Origin: CAYTLW01 sp964438735
GTDB lineage: Bacteria; Myxococcota_A; UBA9042
Reading direction: 5' to 3'
NCBI GenBank assembly: GCA_964438735.1
Contig: CAYTLW010000134.1
Coordinates: forward strand, 1 to 19,767
DNA: 19,767 bases
Shown: piece by piece, positions 7,276 to 17,408 of the stretch
Layout of the letters: every line of letters begins with the position of its first letter
How positions within the stretch are numbered: position 1 is the stretch's first letter
Translations under genes and position numbers: made by a program
The notes under the pieces: generated by a model
The model's input: the letters and a program-made list of their open reading frames with translations, nothing else
Database searches by the model: none
Told to the model about the DNA's origin: nothing

Positions 7276-7884
7276 TCAGCCTTCGGGCTCTGTCGATTCG
7301 TCATCCTCATTCGCCGAATAGACGAAGGGAAACGGCGGATTGTCGTCCACGCGCCAGCCATCCGTTGTGACGTGGTAGGCCTTGCCTCCCACCAGCTCCT
7401 GAGCCCGGCGTCGATACCGACGGAACCGGCCATCGAACCTCTCGGCGGTGCCATCCTGCAGCTCATCGTGCGCCCGCACGGCGGCAAGGAACTCCTCCGG
7501 GGCGCCATTCAGAAAGCCGCAATGCCGGTGAAAGAAGACCGACGGATAGACCCCGTGACGGCGCGCTTGCAGGGACTGCCATGACAGGGAATCGCTGCAG
7601 ATGGGCGGCTTTCGATGCTGCAAGCCGCAGACGTTCTCGCCCTCCAGGAAGGGGCATCTCATCAGCAGCGAACCGGCCTCCAGGCTGGCTCGAGCGGTGC
7701 GCTCCCAGGCTTCGACGAAGTCCGCGTGCTCGTCGTAGTCCGTGTCTTGCCGCATCTCGGGACACCAGCGCGTGACCGCCATGGCGGGCAGGCGAAAGCA
7801 GCAACCAGCAGTGCGTCTGCAGGCCGGAGTCGCAGGCGAATCGGGCGGTGGCGGCGGGTCCGGGCCAGTGGTTGGCATCGACAT
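7276..7884 (-). CDS. Putative YkgJ-like cysteine-cluster (metal-binding) protein
   Basis: A 202-aa protein with a Pro-rich start (PDPPPPPDSP) and eight conserved-looking cysteines: Cys22, Cys28-Cys29, Cys41, Cys77, Cys86, Cys96 and Cys122. The arrangement CRRTAGCCFRLP, later RCPFLEGENVCGLQHRKPPICSD, resembles the YkgJ/CxxCxxCC group (CC near the start, then CPFL...C...RPxxC). That group is predicted to bind zinc or an iron-sulfur cluster and has no settled biochemical role. The first CxxC is altered to a single Cys before the CC pair, so the match is partial. The start at 7884, or ATG 7878 with GAGG 8 nt upstream, is preferred over the longer frame to 7989, which would overlap the beta-helix gene. 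It follows that gene by 76 nt on the same strand. Confidence 0.65.
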   Translation of the reverse strand: MSMPTTGPDPPPPPDSPATPACRRTAGCCFRLPAMAVTRWCPEMRQDTDYDEHADFVEAWERTARASLEAGSLLMRCPFLEGENVCGLQHRKPPICSDSLSWQSLQARRHGVYPSVFFHRHCGFLNGAPEEFLAAVRAHDELQDGTAERFDGRFRRYRRRAQELVGGKAYHVTTDGWRVDDNPPFPFVYSANEDDESTEPEG

Positions 7885-7960
7885 GTCCTCGTCGCCAATC
7901 TGCCACTGTCGCCCCCGCGAGGCCAGACCAGCGCAGCTCCGAGCTTTGCCGGCGGGTCGA

Positions 7961-10900
7961 TCAATCCACCTTCGGAGGCGGCGGCACAAAGAGCCCCTCC
8001 TCGCTGGCGATATTGAGGATCTTGTTGCCGAAGACGCCGTTGCCGTCGGCGCTCAGCACGCCCTTTTCGGTGGCGAGACCGTAGAGATTATCCGCCACCA
8101 TGGACCGGTCGACCGTGCCCTTGGCCGATGAGGCGAACATCACACCGGCTCGCCCGTTGCCGTGCACGATGCAGCGGGAGATGTCGACCTTGGCGGCGTC
8201 GGCGGCCAGCACGCCGTCGGCCATGGGCAGATCGGGCGGCGCCTCATCCAGGAAGTTCAGCTTGGCGTTGGCGAAGCGGGTGCCGACGAGCACGCTGCCG
8301 TCGATGCGGGCCGCGCCATGACTGAGCTGCACCGCGGCGCTGTGACTCTGCTCGATGCGCGAGGCCACCAGGGCGCATTTACGCGCCTGCTTGCCGCTGG
8401 CCAGGCATTGCAGCCCGACGCCCACCGCGTCGTCCTCCGCGGCCGTGCGCGCCATGTGCACCCCGGCCAGGGCGGCGTTGCCGACCATAGTCAGCACGCC
8501 CACCTCCTGGTTGTCGAAGATGCGCGCGCCATCCACGTGCAGGTCACCCCCCAATAGCGCCTGGGCGCCCATGGGCCGCTGGCCGACGGGCAGGCCGGCG
8601 GCGGTGAGCATCAGGTCGGCCGTCCAGCACTCGGAGTAGCCGTCACAGGCCAGGCCAGCGTAGCGATTGTCCACGGCCAGGGCGCTGCGCAGGATCAACC
8701 GGGCGTCGGATCGCGTCTGGAAGCCGCGCCCCTTCTTCTTGCCCTCGCTGATCCGGCCGTTGCCATCGGCCACCACATGCGCGGCCCGCACCAGGCCATC
8801 GGTGTAGGCCGACAGCACCCCATGGCCGGTGTTGTTGCTGCATCGAACCCGCAGCAGGTCCGCGTTGCCCTCGCCGAGCATGGCGATGCCCGAGCCGGCG
8901 CCGTCGGTGTCGGTGCCATACCGCGTGCCATCGACGATGACGTCGGTGGCCTGCAACGAGACGCCCTTGTCGGCGACGTCGATGCCCGAATCGCCGTTGT
9001 CGTGAATGCGCGCCCGCTCCAGCACGACCCTTGCGGACTCGCGCACCAGCACGCCGTTGGCGTAGGGCTCTTCGCCCGGTCGGGCCTGGGTGTGGGCGAC
9101 CAGCACTTCCCTGGCGTGCAGCTTCGTGCCGGCGCCGGAGGCGTAGATCGCCGCCCGCCGGTGGTGATGCAGGTGGCACCGTTCCAGGATCATCTCGCTG
9201 GCGCTGTGGGCGCTGGCGCCGAATCCCATCTTGGACTTGGCCGGCGGCGTCGAGGTATGGGCCACCAGCGCGTCCCTCAGGACCAGGCGCGTGCCGGGAT
9301 CCTGAGTCGCCACGGCCACCTGCTCCGTGCCGTGAATCCGGGCCAGGCGAATCTCCGCCCGGGCGCCGCCCTGTAGCAACAGACCGCGCCCGAAGGGACT
9401 GGGGCCGTCCTGGGGCCGGACGTCGTCGATTCGCAGGTTCACGCCCGTCAGATGGGTGCCCTTGCCCGAAGCCCGCAGCCCGCCCGATACCGGCAGCGCA
9501 ATCCGGAGTCCATCGAACTCCAATCGTGCGCCCAGGACGACGGAGGCGGCGACGGTCATGGTGTCCGAGCTGGCCAGCTTGCGGGTCTCGTCGATCAGCA
9601 CCTCGTCCAGAACGGCCTTGCTGCCCGGCTGGGCGACCAGCACCCCGCGATGCACGCTGCGCCGCAGGCGGACCCGCTTCATGGCCAGCCAGGCGCCGCC
9701 GATGGCCCGCACGCCGTAGGCCACGCCGCCGCCAACCGACGCGTCTGCGCCGTCGATGAAGCTGTCGACGATGCTCAGCTTGGAGCCGGCATGCTGCACG
9801 GCCAAACCGTCGCCGGCTTTGTGGCGAATGTGGCAGCGTTCGACCGTCGCCGAGGCGTCCTTGGCCACTATGACGGGAAACCATGAACCGGCCAGGGTCA
9901 GGTCGCGCACGGTCACATCGTGGGCATTTTCACCGTTCACGCGAATGGTCGCGACCTTGCCCTTGGGCCGCCGCAGCGTCACCAGTGCGGCGCAACGACC
10001 GCGAATCGTCAGCGGCTTGTCGACCACCACGGATGTGTCGTAGGTGCCGGCGCCGACGACCACCGTGCCGCCCGACTGCACGCTCGTCACGGCCATGGCG
10101 AGCGAGGCGTAGGGCGCCGCGCGGCTGCCATCGCTGGCGCCGGTCCATTTCCCGTCGACGAAGACCACGCCCGGTCCATCTTCGACCCCTGCGAATACAT
10201 CGTCGCCACATGCCGCGGGATCGGGGGTGCACCCGGGCAACGAAGCGGGGTGCTCACCCGCCGGGCCATGGGCAAGGTGGCCCGGCGGACAGATCCAGGA
10301 GACCCCCTCGATGGGCGCACAGGTGCCCTCCTTGCCGGCTACGGGCGCCTCGCCGGCCGGACAGCCCGTGCCTGGACCCGAACATCCGCCGCCGCCGCTG
10401 GCCGTCGAGCACCATCGCGGAGGGCTCGGAGGGGGCAACGCAGGCAAGGGAAGCGTGGCTACGGTCGCGGTGGTCCAGGAGACCAGGCGAGGCAACTGCA
10501 CGGCGCCGCCGGCCGGGTGGCATCCCGAGGGCTTGCCGTCGCTGGTCACGGTGGGCGCGTAACCAGCGGGGCATCCTGCACCGTCCTGCAGCTCGCCCAG
10601 GCCGCAGCGACGGCCCCGTGGCAGGCAGTTCAGGTCGCTGGGATCGCAGGGTTTGATGTCGACGTCCACCCAGTCCGCACACCATCTGGGAACACAGCCG
10701 GCGGGATCATCGCCCAAGGTCTCGGCGCACTCCGGCGGCCCGATGGGCTGACAGGTGCCGTGCTTGACGGCGAACACCGTACCCACCGGACAGCAGCCGT
10801 CCGAGGAGCGCACGCGCCACTCCGGGCAGGTCGGTACCGCCGGCACATCGGCGGCGGTGGTTCCTTCATGGGCGTCCGGGCCCGACGGCTCGGCCGGGCC

Positions 10901-10969
10901 ACAGGACAGGACCGTGCCTGCCGCAACCGCGCATAGAAGCACCAAACCGGCGGGCGTCTCGAGTCCCAT
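7961..10969 (-). CDS. Large right-handed beta-helix lipoprotein
   Basis: A 1002-aa surface lipoprotein with no visible catalytic motif. Residues 1-22 are a signal peptide and Cys23 follows VLS, a good lipobox. Residues 48-254 form a Cys-rich stalk of repeated small modules (SDGCCPVGT, GAGCPAGYAPT, GTGCPAGEAPV). Residues 269-310 (VFVDGKWTGASDGSRAAPYA, then GGTVVVGAGTYD) are the usual DUF1565-like start of a parallel beta-helix. From about 315 to 985 the chain consists of beta-helix coils with recurring patterns such as VERCHIRHKAGDGLAV and LERARIHDNGDSGIDV. The C-terminus is a short PPPPK tail. AGGAGG 6 nt before the ATG fixes the start. Such helices often bind or cleave polysaccharide, or serve in adhesion. 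It diverges from cstA and precedes the cysteine-cluster gene. Confidence 0.9.
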   Translation of the reverse strand: MGLETPAGLVLLCAVAAGTVLSCGPAEPSGPDAHEGTTAADVPAVPTCPEWRVRSSDGCCPVGTVFAVKHGTCQPIGPPECAETLGDDPAGCVPRWCADWVDVDIKPCDPSDLNCLPRGRRCGLGELQDGAGCPAGYAPTVTSDGKPSGCHPAGGAVQLPRLVSWTTATVATLPLPALPPPSPPRWCSTASGGGGCSGPGTGCPAGEAPVAGKEGTCAPIEGVSWICPPGHLAHGPAGEHPASLPGCTPDPAACGDDVFAGVEDGPGVVFVDGKWTGASDGSRAAPYASLAMAVTSVQSGGTVVVGAGTYDTSVVVDKPLTIRGRCAALVTLRRPKGKVATIRVNGENAHDVTVRDLTLAGSWFPVIVAKDASATVERCHIRHKAGDGLAVQHAGSKLSIVDSFIDGADASVGGGVAYGVRAIGGAWLAMKRVRLRRSVHRGVLVAQPGSKAVLDEVLIDETRKLASSDTMTVAASVVLGARLEFDGLRIALPVSGGLRASGKGTHLTGVNLRIDDVRPQDGPSPFGRGLLLQGGARAEIRLARIHGTEQVAVATQDPGTRLVLRDALVAHTSTPPAKSKMGFGASAHSASEMILERCHLHHHRRAAIYASGAGTKLHAREVLVAHTQARPGEEPYANGVLVRESARVVLERARIHDNGDSGIDVADKGVSLQATDVIVDGTRYGTDTDGAGSGIAMLGEGNADLLRVRCSNNTGHGVLSAYTDGLVRAAHVVADGNGRISEGKKKGRGFQTRSDARLILRSALAVDNRYAGLACDGYSECWTADLMLTAAGLPVGQRPMGAQALLGGDLHVDGARIFDNQEVGVLTMVGNAALAGVHMARTAAEDDAVGVGLQCLASGKQARKCALVASRIEQSHSAAVQLSHGAARIDGSVLVGTRFANAKLNFLDEAPPDLPMADGVLAADAAKVDISRCIVHGNGRAGVMFASSAKGTVDRSMVADNLYGLATEKGVLSADGNGVFGNKILNIASEEGLFVPPPPKVD

Positions 10970-11142
10970 GGCGGCGCCTCCTGGCGCTGAACACTGCGGC
11001 GAAGAGCAGCTTATGCTTCGACCGGCGGCACAAGGCCCTCGTTCACTGCTCTACCGCCCGACCCGACGCTTGGCCAGCCGACACGCCAGAAACGAAACAA
11101 CCCCGCATTGTTGTGATTCGCCTCCTGGGGCATCATCGGGCC

Positions 11143-12831
11143 ATGTCCGCCCTGCCCGTCGCCGTGATCGCCCTGCTCTGCCTGCTGGTGGGTTATCGCT
11201 GGTATGGCCGCTGGCTGGCGCAACGCGTCTTCGAGCTGCGCGACGACGAGCCGGTGCCGGCGGTCGAACAGGCCGATGGCGTGGACTACGTCGCCACCCG
11301 GCGGGAAGTGCTCTGGGGGCACCACTTCGCGTCTATCGCTGGCGCGGCGCCGATTCTTGGCCCGGCCATCGCCATCGTCTGGGGCTGGCTGCCGGCGCTC
11401 ATCTGGATCGTCGGCGGCGTCATCTTCATGGGCGCCGCGCACGATTTCGGCGCCCTGGTGCTTTCGATTCGCCACAAGGGCGCGTCCATCGGCCAGGTGG
11501 GCGGCGCGCTCATGGGCGCTCGGGCGCGCGGACTCTTCCTGCTGCTGATCTTCTTCCTCATCTGGCTCGTGGCGGCCGTGTTCGCGTTCGCCATCGCCGG
11601 CTTGTTCAGTCGCTTCCCGGCCGCCATCCTGCCCGTGAACCTGGAGATTCTTGTCGCCGTGGCCATCGGGCTGTGGTGTCGCAAACCCGGTCGCTCCTTG
11701 CTCTGGCCCTCGCTGACGGCCCTGGTTGGGCTCTACCTGTGCATCTTCGGCACCGCCACCGGCGCGCTCTGGGTGCCGGCCGAGGACTCGATATTGCGCT
11801 CGGTGCACTTCTGGCTGCCGGCGCTGATGGTCTACGCCTTCGTCGCCAGCGGACTGCCTGTGTGGCTGCTGCTGCAGCCCCGAGACCTCATCAACAGCCA
11901 CCAGCTACTGGTCGGCCTGACGGCGCTCTATGTCGGCTTCTTTGTGGCGGCGCCCGACTTCGCGGCGCCGGCGGTGGGCGAGCTCTCGGCGCTGCCGGCG
12001 CTGATTCCCGTGTTGATGATCACCATCGCCTGCGGCGCCGTCTCGGGCTTCCATGGCCTGGTCAGCAGCGGCACCACCTCCAAACAGGTGGCGTGCGCAA
12101 CGGATGCCCGGCCCATCGGGTATGGCGCCATGCTGGCCGAGGGCTGCCTGGCCATCCTGGCGACCCTGGCGGTGGCGTGCGGCTCCATGGCCGGCGGCGG
12201 CTCGGCCTGGGGCCACGTACATCACGCCTCCGAGGCGGCGGGAGGCGGTCTGCCCGGCGTCTCCGCTGCGCTGGCGGCGTTCGTCGGCGGTTCGGCCAGC
12301 TTCCTGGCCAAACTGGGCATCTCGGAGGACATCGGCGCCACCGTCGTCGCCGTGCTGGTCATCTCCTTCGCAGCCACCACGCTGGATACGGCCCTGCGCA
12401 TCCAACGCCTGGTGCTGGCCGAAGTAGGACAGAACTGGAGAGTGCCCGTGCTGCGCAATCGCTGGGCCGGCGCGGCGGTGGCAGCGGCCAGCGTGCTGGT
12501 GCTCATCTATGCTGACTTCGACCACGGCGCCAAGAGCCTCTGGCCGGTCTTCGGCGCGACCAACCAGGTGCTGGCGGCGTTCACCATGCTCCTCTGCGCC
12601 GTCTACCTGCGCCGGCTCGGCCGCAAACCCTGGCCCTACCTTGCGCCAGCGCTCATCCTGCTGGCGATTACCGGCTCCGCCATGACCCTGCAGGTGAGCC
12701 GGGACCTGGGCGCGGGCCGCTGGCTCGTCGGTGGAGTGGGCGCCATCATCGCGCTGCTGTCCGCCTGGGTGGCGTTGGAAGGGTGGCGCACCTGGCGCCG
12801 GCCCATCGCGCAGTCTCAGCAACCGGAATAA
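11143..12831 (+). CDS. Carbon starvation CstA-family transporter
   Basis: A polytopic inner-membrane protein of 562 aa. The CstA family, including E. coli CstA and BtsT, imports peptides or pyruvate. The conserved N-terminal block DYVATRREVLWGHHFASIAG, then APILGPAIAIVWGWLPALIW, lies at about 48-88, followed by MGAAHDFGALVLSIRHKGAS. The central GFHGLVSSGTTSKQ and late SFAATTLDTALRIQR are family hallmarks. More than a dozen hydrophobic segments span the chain. It is shorter than E. coli CstA (about 700 aa) and matches the shorter forms. ATG 11143 fits the family start; GTG 11113 is an alternative, and neither has a strong ribosome binding site. It stands alone, with no sensor kinase pair nearby. 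The substrate is not determined. Confidence 0.92.
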   Translation: MSALPVAVIALLCLLVGYRWYGRWLAQRVFELRDDEPVPAVEQADGVDYVATRREVLWGHHFASIAGAAPILGPAIAIVWGWLPALIWIVGGVIFMGAAHDFGALVLSIRHKGASIGQVGGALMGARARGLFLLLIFFLIWLVAAVFAFAIAGLFSRFPAAILPVNLEILVAVAIGLWCRKPGRSLLWPSLTALVGLYLCIFGTATGALWVPAEDSILRSVHFWLPALMVYAFVASGLPVWLLLQPRDLINSHQLLVGLTALYVGFFVAAPDFAAPAVGELSALPALIPVLMITIACGAVSGFHGLVSSGTTSKQVACATDARPIGYGAMLAEGCLAILATLAVACGSMAGGGSAWGHVHHASEAAGGGLPGVSAALAAFVGGSASFLAKLGISEDIGATVVAVLVISFAATTLDTALRIQRLVLAEVGQNWRVPVLRNRWAGAAVAAASVLVLIYADFDHGAKSLWPVFGATNQVLAAFTMLLCAVYLRRLGRKPWPYLAPALILLAITGSAMTLQVSRDLGAGRWLVGGVGAIIALLSAWVALEGWRTWRRPIAQSQQPE

Positions 12832-12837
12832 CGACGC

Positions 12838-12862
12838 CAATCGACGCCTCCGCGGGCGATTG
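12838..12862 (+). terminator. Inverted repeat just after cstA-like gene
   Basis: CAATCG and CGATTG, six bases each and 13 nt apart, begin 6 nt after the transporter stop. Inner CGCC/GGCG pairing could extend the stem with a bulge. No T-run follows, so termination is only suggested by position. Confidence 0.25.
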
Positions 12863-13011
12863 ATTGGATCGATTCGATGGCTCGTGCGTCGGTGCAGACT
12901 GGCGGCAAATTACCGGCGTACGGGGCCGCCCTCCCCGTCTGCGCGCCACCGACTCGCACCGCGCCCCACAAGGTGGGCACGCGACGGGCCCGGTTGCGAC
13001 GTGAGGACATG

Positions 13012-13545
13012 ATGGCTGGAGGCCGCACCGGCGCATTTTGGGCGCTATTCTCCCACTCGACACACAACCCGGAAGACCGATTTCCGCAACTGGGACTGAT
13101 CTGGCAGGGGGTGCCAGTCAGCAGCCGCATCCTCTTCGATCGGAGGGCATTCACCATCGGTGAGGCGGGCGATGTCGACCTGCAGGAGCCACCGCCGCCG
13201 GAGCCCATCAAGGGGCCGGATTCGACCGAACACGTGGCGCGACGAGCGCCCGGCCCGGAGGGCAAAACCGGCGACCCGGACGAGTCTCCGCAACGCAAGA
13301 CGAAGACCGCCATGAAGGAACACCTTTCGCGCGGCCGGGCGGGGCCGGGGGGCGCCCGTCGGGGAGACGGTCCCCGGTCCCGCCCGCGTTCGAGATGCCC
13401 CCCGAACTGCGCCCGAAAACTATTGAAACTCCGTCGCATTATACCCCGGCCCTACGGAACCGTGCGATCGACCGGCATACTTTCTTCCGTCGGGCCCCAT
13501 CCCAGCGGGGCATGGCCACGACGTGGAGCGGCAATGGCGCCGTGA
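13012..13545 (+). pseudogene. Remnant resembling an AgmX/TonB-type (FHA-like N-terminal) protein
   Basis: This frame begins at an ATG with GTGAGG 5-6 nt upstream. Its first 60 or so residues contain GLIWQGVPVSSRILFDRRAF followed by TIGEAGDVDL, which resembles the FHA-like N-terminus of myxobacterial AgmX/PglI-type energy-transducer proteins. Next comes EHVARRAPGPEGKTGDPDES and QRKTKTAMKE, similar to the EGKxGxP...K segment that in those proteins lies far downstream, before the TonB-like end. The middle appears deleted. After about 13330 the frame enters a GC-rich hairpin and becomes Arg/Pro/Gly-rich sequence with no family character, ending inside the ferritin-like gene region. The family match is from memory of the pattern and needs a search. 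It could instead be a short divergent gene or noncoding DNA. Confidence 0.35.
13336..13386. other. Very stable GC-rich stem-loop
   Basis: The outer arms 13336-13350 and 13372-13386 are 15 bases each and pair at every position, one pair being G-U. Inside is a second stem, CCGTC (13356-13360) with GACGG (13366-13370), around a 5-base loop. No T-run follows on either strand. It lies in the middle of the otherwise gene-poor stretch between the transporter and the ferritin-like gene. It may end transcription from upstream, form part of the ferritin-like gene's leader RNA, or be a remnant of mobile DNA; the sequence does not decide. Confidence 0.55.
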
Positions 13546-13577
13546 AGCCCTTGCGTCCGCCACCTCCGGGCGCCGAG

Positions 13578-14063
13578 ATGGAGGCCGAGATTTCTACCTC
13601 TGACGCTCAAGCCGTGTTCGAGCTGCTGGAAAGACATGAAAAGGCCGTGTGGATGCTCTATCAACGCTTTGCCGGCGTCTACGAGAGCCACGCCGATTTC
13701 TGGACCCGCCTGGCCAACGACGAAAAACGACACGTCCTCTGGGTCAACAACCTGGCCCGCATGGTCGCCGAGGGCGGCGTCACGTTTCACGACCGCGGCG
13801 TCGACGCGGCCGTCATCCACGCATCGATGTCCTACGTGGCCTCGACCCTTCGCAAACTGGACGATGGCAGACTGACCCTGCTCGAGGCCCTGTCGGCGGC
13901 ATCCAAGATCGAAGCGGACGCCGTCGACGGCTCGTTCTTCGAGAACTTCGACCTCAGCAGCCCACAGGGCCAGGCCATCCGCAAGGGATTGGAGCAGCAG
14001 AGCGACGACCACCGCATGACCGTACTGGTCGAATTGAACAAGGTGCGCCGCGGGCTCTGGTAG
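13578..14063 (+). CDS. Ferritin-like (rubrerythrin-type) four-helix protein
   Basis: A 161-aa helical protein of the ferritin-like superfamily, whose members bind a di-iron centre and act in peroxide reduction or iron handling. Helix one has ELLERHEKAVWMLYQRFAG (15-33, Glu21 a likely ligand). Helix two has FWTRLANDEKRHVLWVNNLA (41-60), with the classical ExxH at Glu49 and His52. The second half contains KIEADAV (Glu112) and EQQSDDHR (Glu139, His145), but its ExxH spacing is not canonical, so the metal site may be altered or incomplete. ATG 13578 begins close to the conserved helix; ATG 13512 would add 22 Pro/Gly-rich residues and is possible. Neither start has a strong ribosome binding site. 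No rubredoxin domain is present. Confidence 0.8.
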   Translation: MEAEISTSDAQAVFELLERHEKAVWMLYQRFAGVYESHADFWTRLANDEKRHVLWVNNLARMVAEGGVTFHDRGVDAAVIHASMSYVASTLRKLDDGRLTLLEALSAASKIEADAVDGSFFENFDLSSPQGQAIRKGLEQQSDDHRMTVLVELNKVRRGLW

Positions 14064-14153
14064 GGTCGATTGAGTTCACATCTCGCGGTGGCGTCTGGTG
14101 ACGCGATCAGGCGCATTTTCGGACGCCGAGGTTGAAACACTCGGCGATTGCCG

Positions 14154-14181
14154 TTTACGCCACGCCTTCAAAGTCTACATT
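14154..14181 (+). promoter_or_regulatory. Candidate sigma70-like promoter for pntAB
   Basis: TTTACG at 14154-14159 and TACATT at 14176-14181 are separated by 16 bp. Each matches the consensus at four of six positions, in the 243-bp gap before pntA. This would leave a leader of about 120 nt. The match is modest and could be chance in GC-rich DNA. Confidence 0.25.
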
Positions 14182-14306
14182 GTGCGCGTCGTCACGCCTT
14201 CCCGGCCGGTCTGTCGGGACGACCTCTCCAGCGTGAACGAAGTCAACTCGCGGTCTTCACGGGTCCTCCGTGAATGTGCCGCCCTGCAGGAGACTACGTA
14301 CGCCCC

Positions 14307-15923
14307 ATGCGAATTTCCGTACCCAGAGAGATCGCGCCCGCGGAGCGTCGAGCGGCGGCGACGCCGGACTCCGTGAAAAAGTTGATCAAACTCGGCTTCG
14401 AAGTCGCCGTCGAAGCCGGTATTGGCGTCGAGGCATCCTTGCCCGATGCCGACTACACCGCCGCCGGTGCGTCCGTCATGGACGACACCAAGGCGCTGTG
14501 GGCCCAGGCCGACATCGTCCTGAAGGTGCAGCCGCCCCTGCAACATGAAGGCCTTGGCGTGCACGAGGCCGATCTGCTGCCAGAAGGCGCCACCATCGTG
14601 TGCTTTGTGCAGGCCGATCTGAATCCGGACGTGCCCGAGAAGCTGGCCGCCCGAAAGGCGACGGTCCTGGCGGTGGAGCAGGTGCCGCGCATCAGCCGGG
14701 CGCAGAAGATGGACGTGCTCTCGTCCATGGCCAACGTGGCTGGTTACCGGGCCATCATCGAGGCCGCGCACGCCTTCGGCTCCTTCTTTACCGGTCAGTT
14801 CACCGCTGCCGGCAAGGTGCCGCCGGGCAAGGTGCTGGTCATCGGCGCTGGCGTCGCCGGGCTGGCCGCTGCGGGCGCTGCCCGTGGGTTGGGCGCCATC
14901 GTGCGCGCCTTCGATACCCGCTCGGCAGTGCGCGATCAGGTCACCTCCATGGGCGCCGAGTTCCTCGAAGTTGAAATCGAGGAAGAGGGCGAGACCGCCG
15001 GCGGCTACTCCAAGGTCATGAGTCAGGCGTTCATCGACGCCGAGATGGCCATGTTCCGCGAGCAGGCCAAGGACGTCGACATCGTCGTCACCACGGCGCT
15101 CATTCAAGGCCGCAAGGCGCCGATCCTCTGGACCACCGACATGGTCGAGTCGATGAAAGAGGGTTCGGTGGTGGTCGACATGGCCGCCATCAAGGGCGGC
15201 AACTGCGAGCTGACCCAGAACGGCGAGCACGTCGTGCACAACGGCGTGCACGTCATCGGCCACAGCGACCTGTCCACGCGCATGCCGACCACGGCGTCCA
15301 ACCTCTACTCCATGAACCTCGTGCACATGCTCGACGAGTTCGGCGGCGCCGAGGGCTGGAACCTGGATCTCACCAACGAGATCGCCCGCGGCATGGTCCT
15401 GTACATCGACGGCGTCGAGCCGGTGCTGCCGGAGTTGCCCGAGAAGGCGGAGAAGCCCAAACCCGCGCCAAAGCCTGCGCCAGAGCCGGCCAAGGTCGAG
15501 GAGGTGGCGGCCAGGCCGCCGGCCGTCAAGGACGTGAAGCCACCGCCCAAGGGAGGCTGGATCTCCGCCATCCTGGGTCTGGCGCTCATCGTGCCGTGGC
15601 TCTACTACAAGCTCGCCGACCCCGGCGGGCTCGCCAACCCGTCCACGGCGGTCGCCTTCCTGCAGCACATGACCGTGTTCGTGCTGTCGATCATCATCGG
15701 CTGGCACGTGGTCTGGAGCGTCACGCCGGCGCTGCACACACCGCTGATGAGCGTCACCAACGCCATCAGCGGCATCATCGTCCTGGGTGGCATCGTCGTG
15801 GTCGACAAGACCGACCAGCCGCTCGTCTTCTGGCTCGGCATCGGCGCCATCCTGCTGGCCACCATCAACATCGCGGGCGGATTCCTGGTGACCCAGAGAA
15901 TGCTCAAGATGTTCCATCGATAG
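14307..15923 (+). CDS. pntA: NAD(P) transhydrogenase subunit alpha (PntA)
   Basis: Subunit of the inner-membrane proton-translocating transhydrogenase, which moves hydride from NADH to NADP+ using the proton gradient. The protein is 538 aa and is the undivided E. coli-like alpha form. It starts with the family sequence MRISVPREIAPAERRAAATP. The NAD-binding domain has VLVIGAGVAGLAAAGAARGL (177-195), AFDTRSAVRDQV (201-212) and the segment near GHSDLSTRMPTTASNLYS (318-335). A Lys/Pro/Ala linker at 379-415 separates this from four membrane segments at about 419-434, 455-471, 486-500 and 507-528, including MSVTNAISGI. The linker is longer than usual. The start at 14307 fits the family; AGGAG lies 14 nt upstream, rather far. 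pntB follows after 15 nt. Confidence 0.96.
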   Translation: MRISVPREIAPAERRAAATPDSVKKLIKLGFEVAVEAGIGVEASLPDADYTAAGASVMDDTKALWAQADIVLKVQPPLQHEGLGVHEADLLPEGATIVCFVQADLNPDVPEKLAARKATVLAVEQVPRISRAQKMDVLSSMANVAGYRAIIEAAHAFGSFFTGQFTAAGKVPPGKVLVIGAGVAGLAAAGAARGLGAIVRAFDTRSAVRDQVTSMGAEFLEVEIEEEGETAGGYSKVMSQAFIDAEMAMFREQAKDVDIVVTTALIQGRKAPILWTTDMVESMKEGSVVVDMAAIKGGNCELTQNGEHVVHNGVHVIGHSDLSTRMPTTASNLYSMNLVHMLDEFGGAEGWNLDLTNEIARGMVLYIDGVEPVLPELPEKAEKPKPAPKPAPEPAKVEEVAARPPAVKDVKPPPKGGWISAILGLALIVPWLYYKLADPGGLANPSTAVAFLQHMTVFVLSIIIGWHVVWSVTPALHTPLMSVTNAISGIIVLGGIVVVDKTDQPLVFWLGIGAILLATINIAGGFLVTQRMLKMFHR

Positions 15924-15932
15924 GGAGGAGGT
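15922..15932 (+). promoter_or_regulatory. Strong ribosome binding site of pntB
   Basis: AGGGAGGAGGT lies between the pntA stop and the pntB ATG, a near-perfect Shine-Dalgarno sequence with about 6 nt spacing. It overlaps the pntA stop codon and should give pntB strong initiation on the shared transcript. Confidence 0.75.
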
Positions 15933-15938
15933 GACACC

Positions 15939-17387
<1,449 letters not shown>

Positions 17388-17408
17388 ACCAGCCGGGGCC
17401 CGTGCAGT

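Noticed and set aside
8643..9884. A 413-codon minus-strand frame inside the beta-helix gene
   Set aside because: It is a shifted frame of the same gene, Arg/Gly/Pro-rich, and the parent frame is intact with its own signal peptide and ribosome binding site.
10755..12515. A 586-codon plus-strand frame overlapping cstA
   Set aside because: It is an alternate frame of the transporter region, Arg/Ala/Gly-rich without membrane segments, whereas the cstA frame matches its family throughout.
12816..13439. A 207-codon minus-strand frame in the gene-poor stretch
   Set aside because: No recognisable motif or convincing start; the composition is that of a shadow, and the plus frame holds the only family-like sequence.
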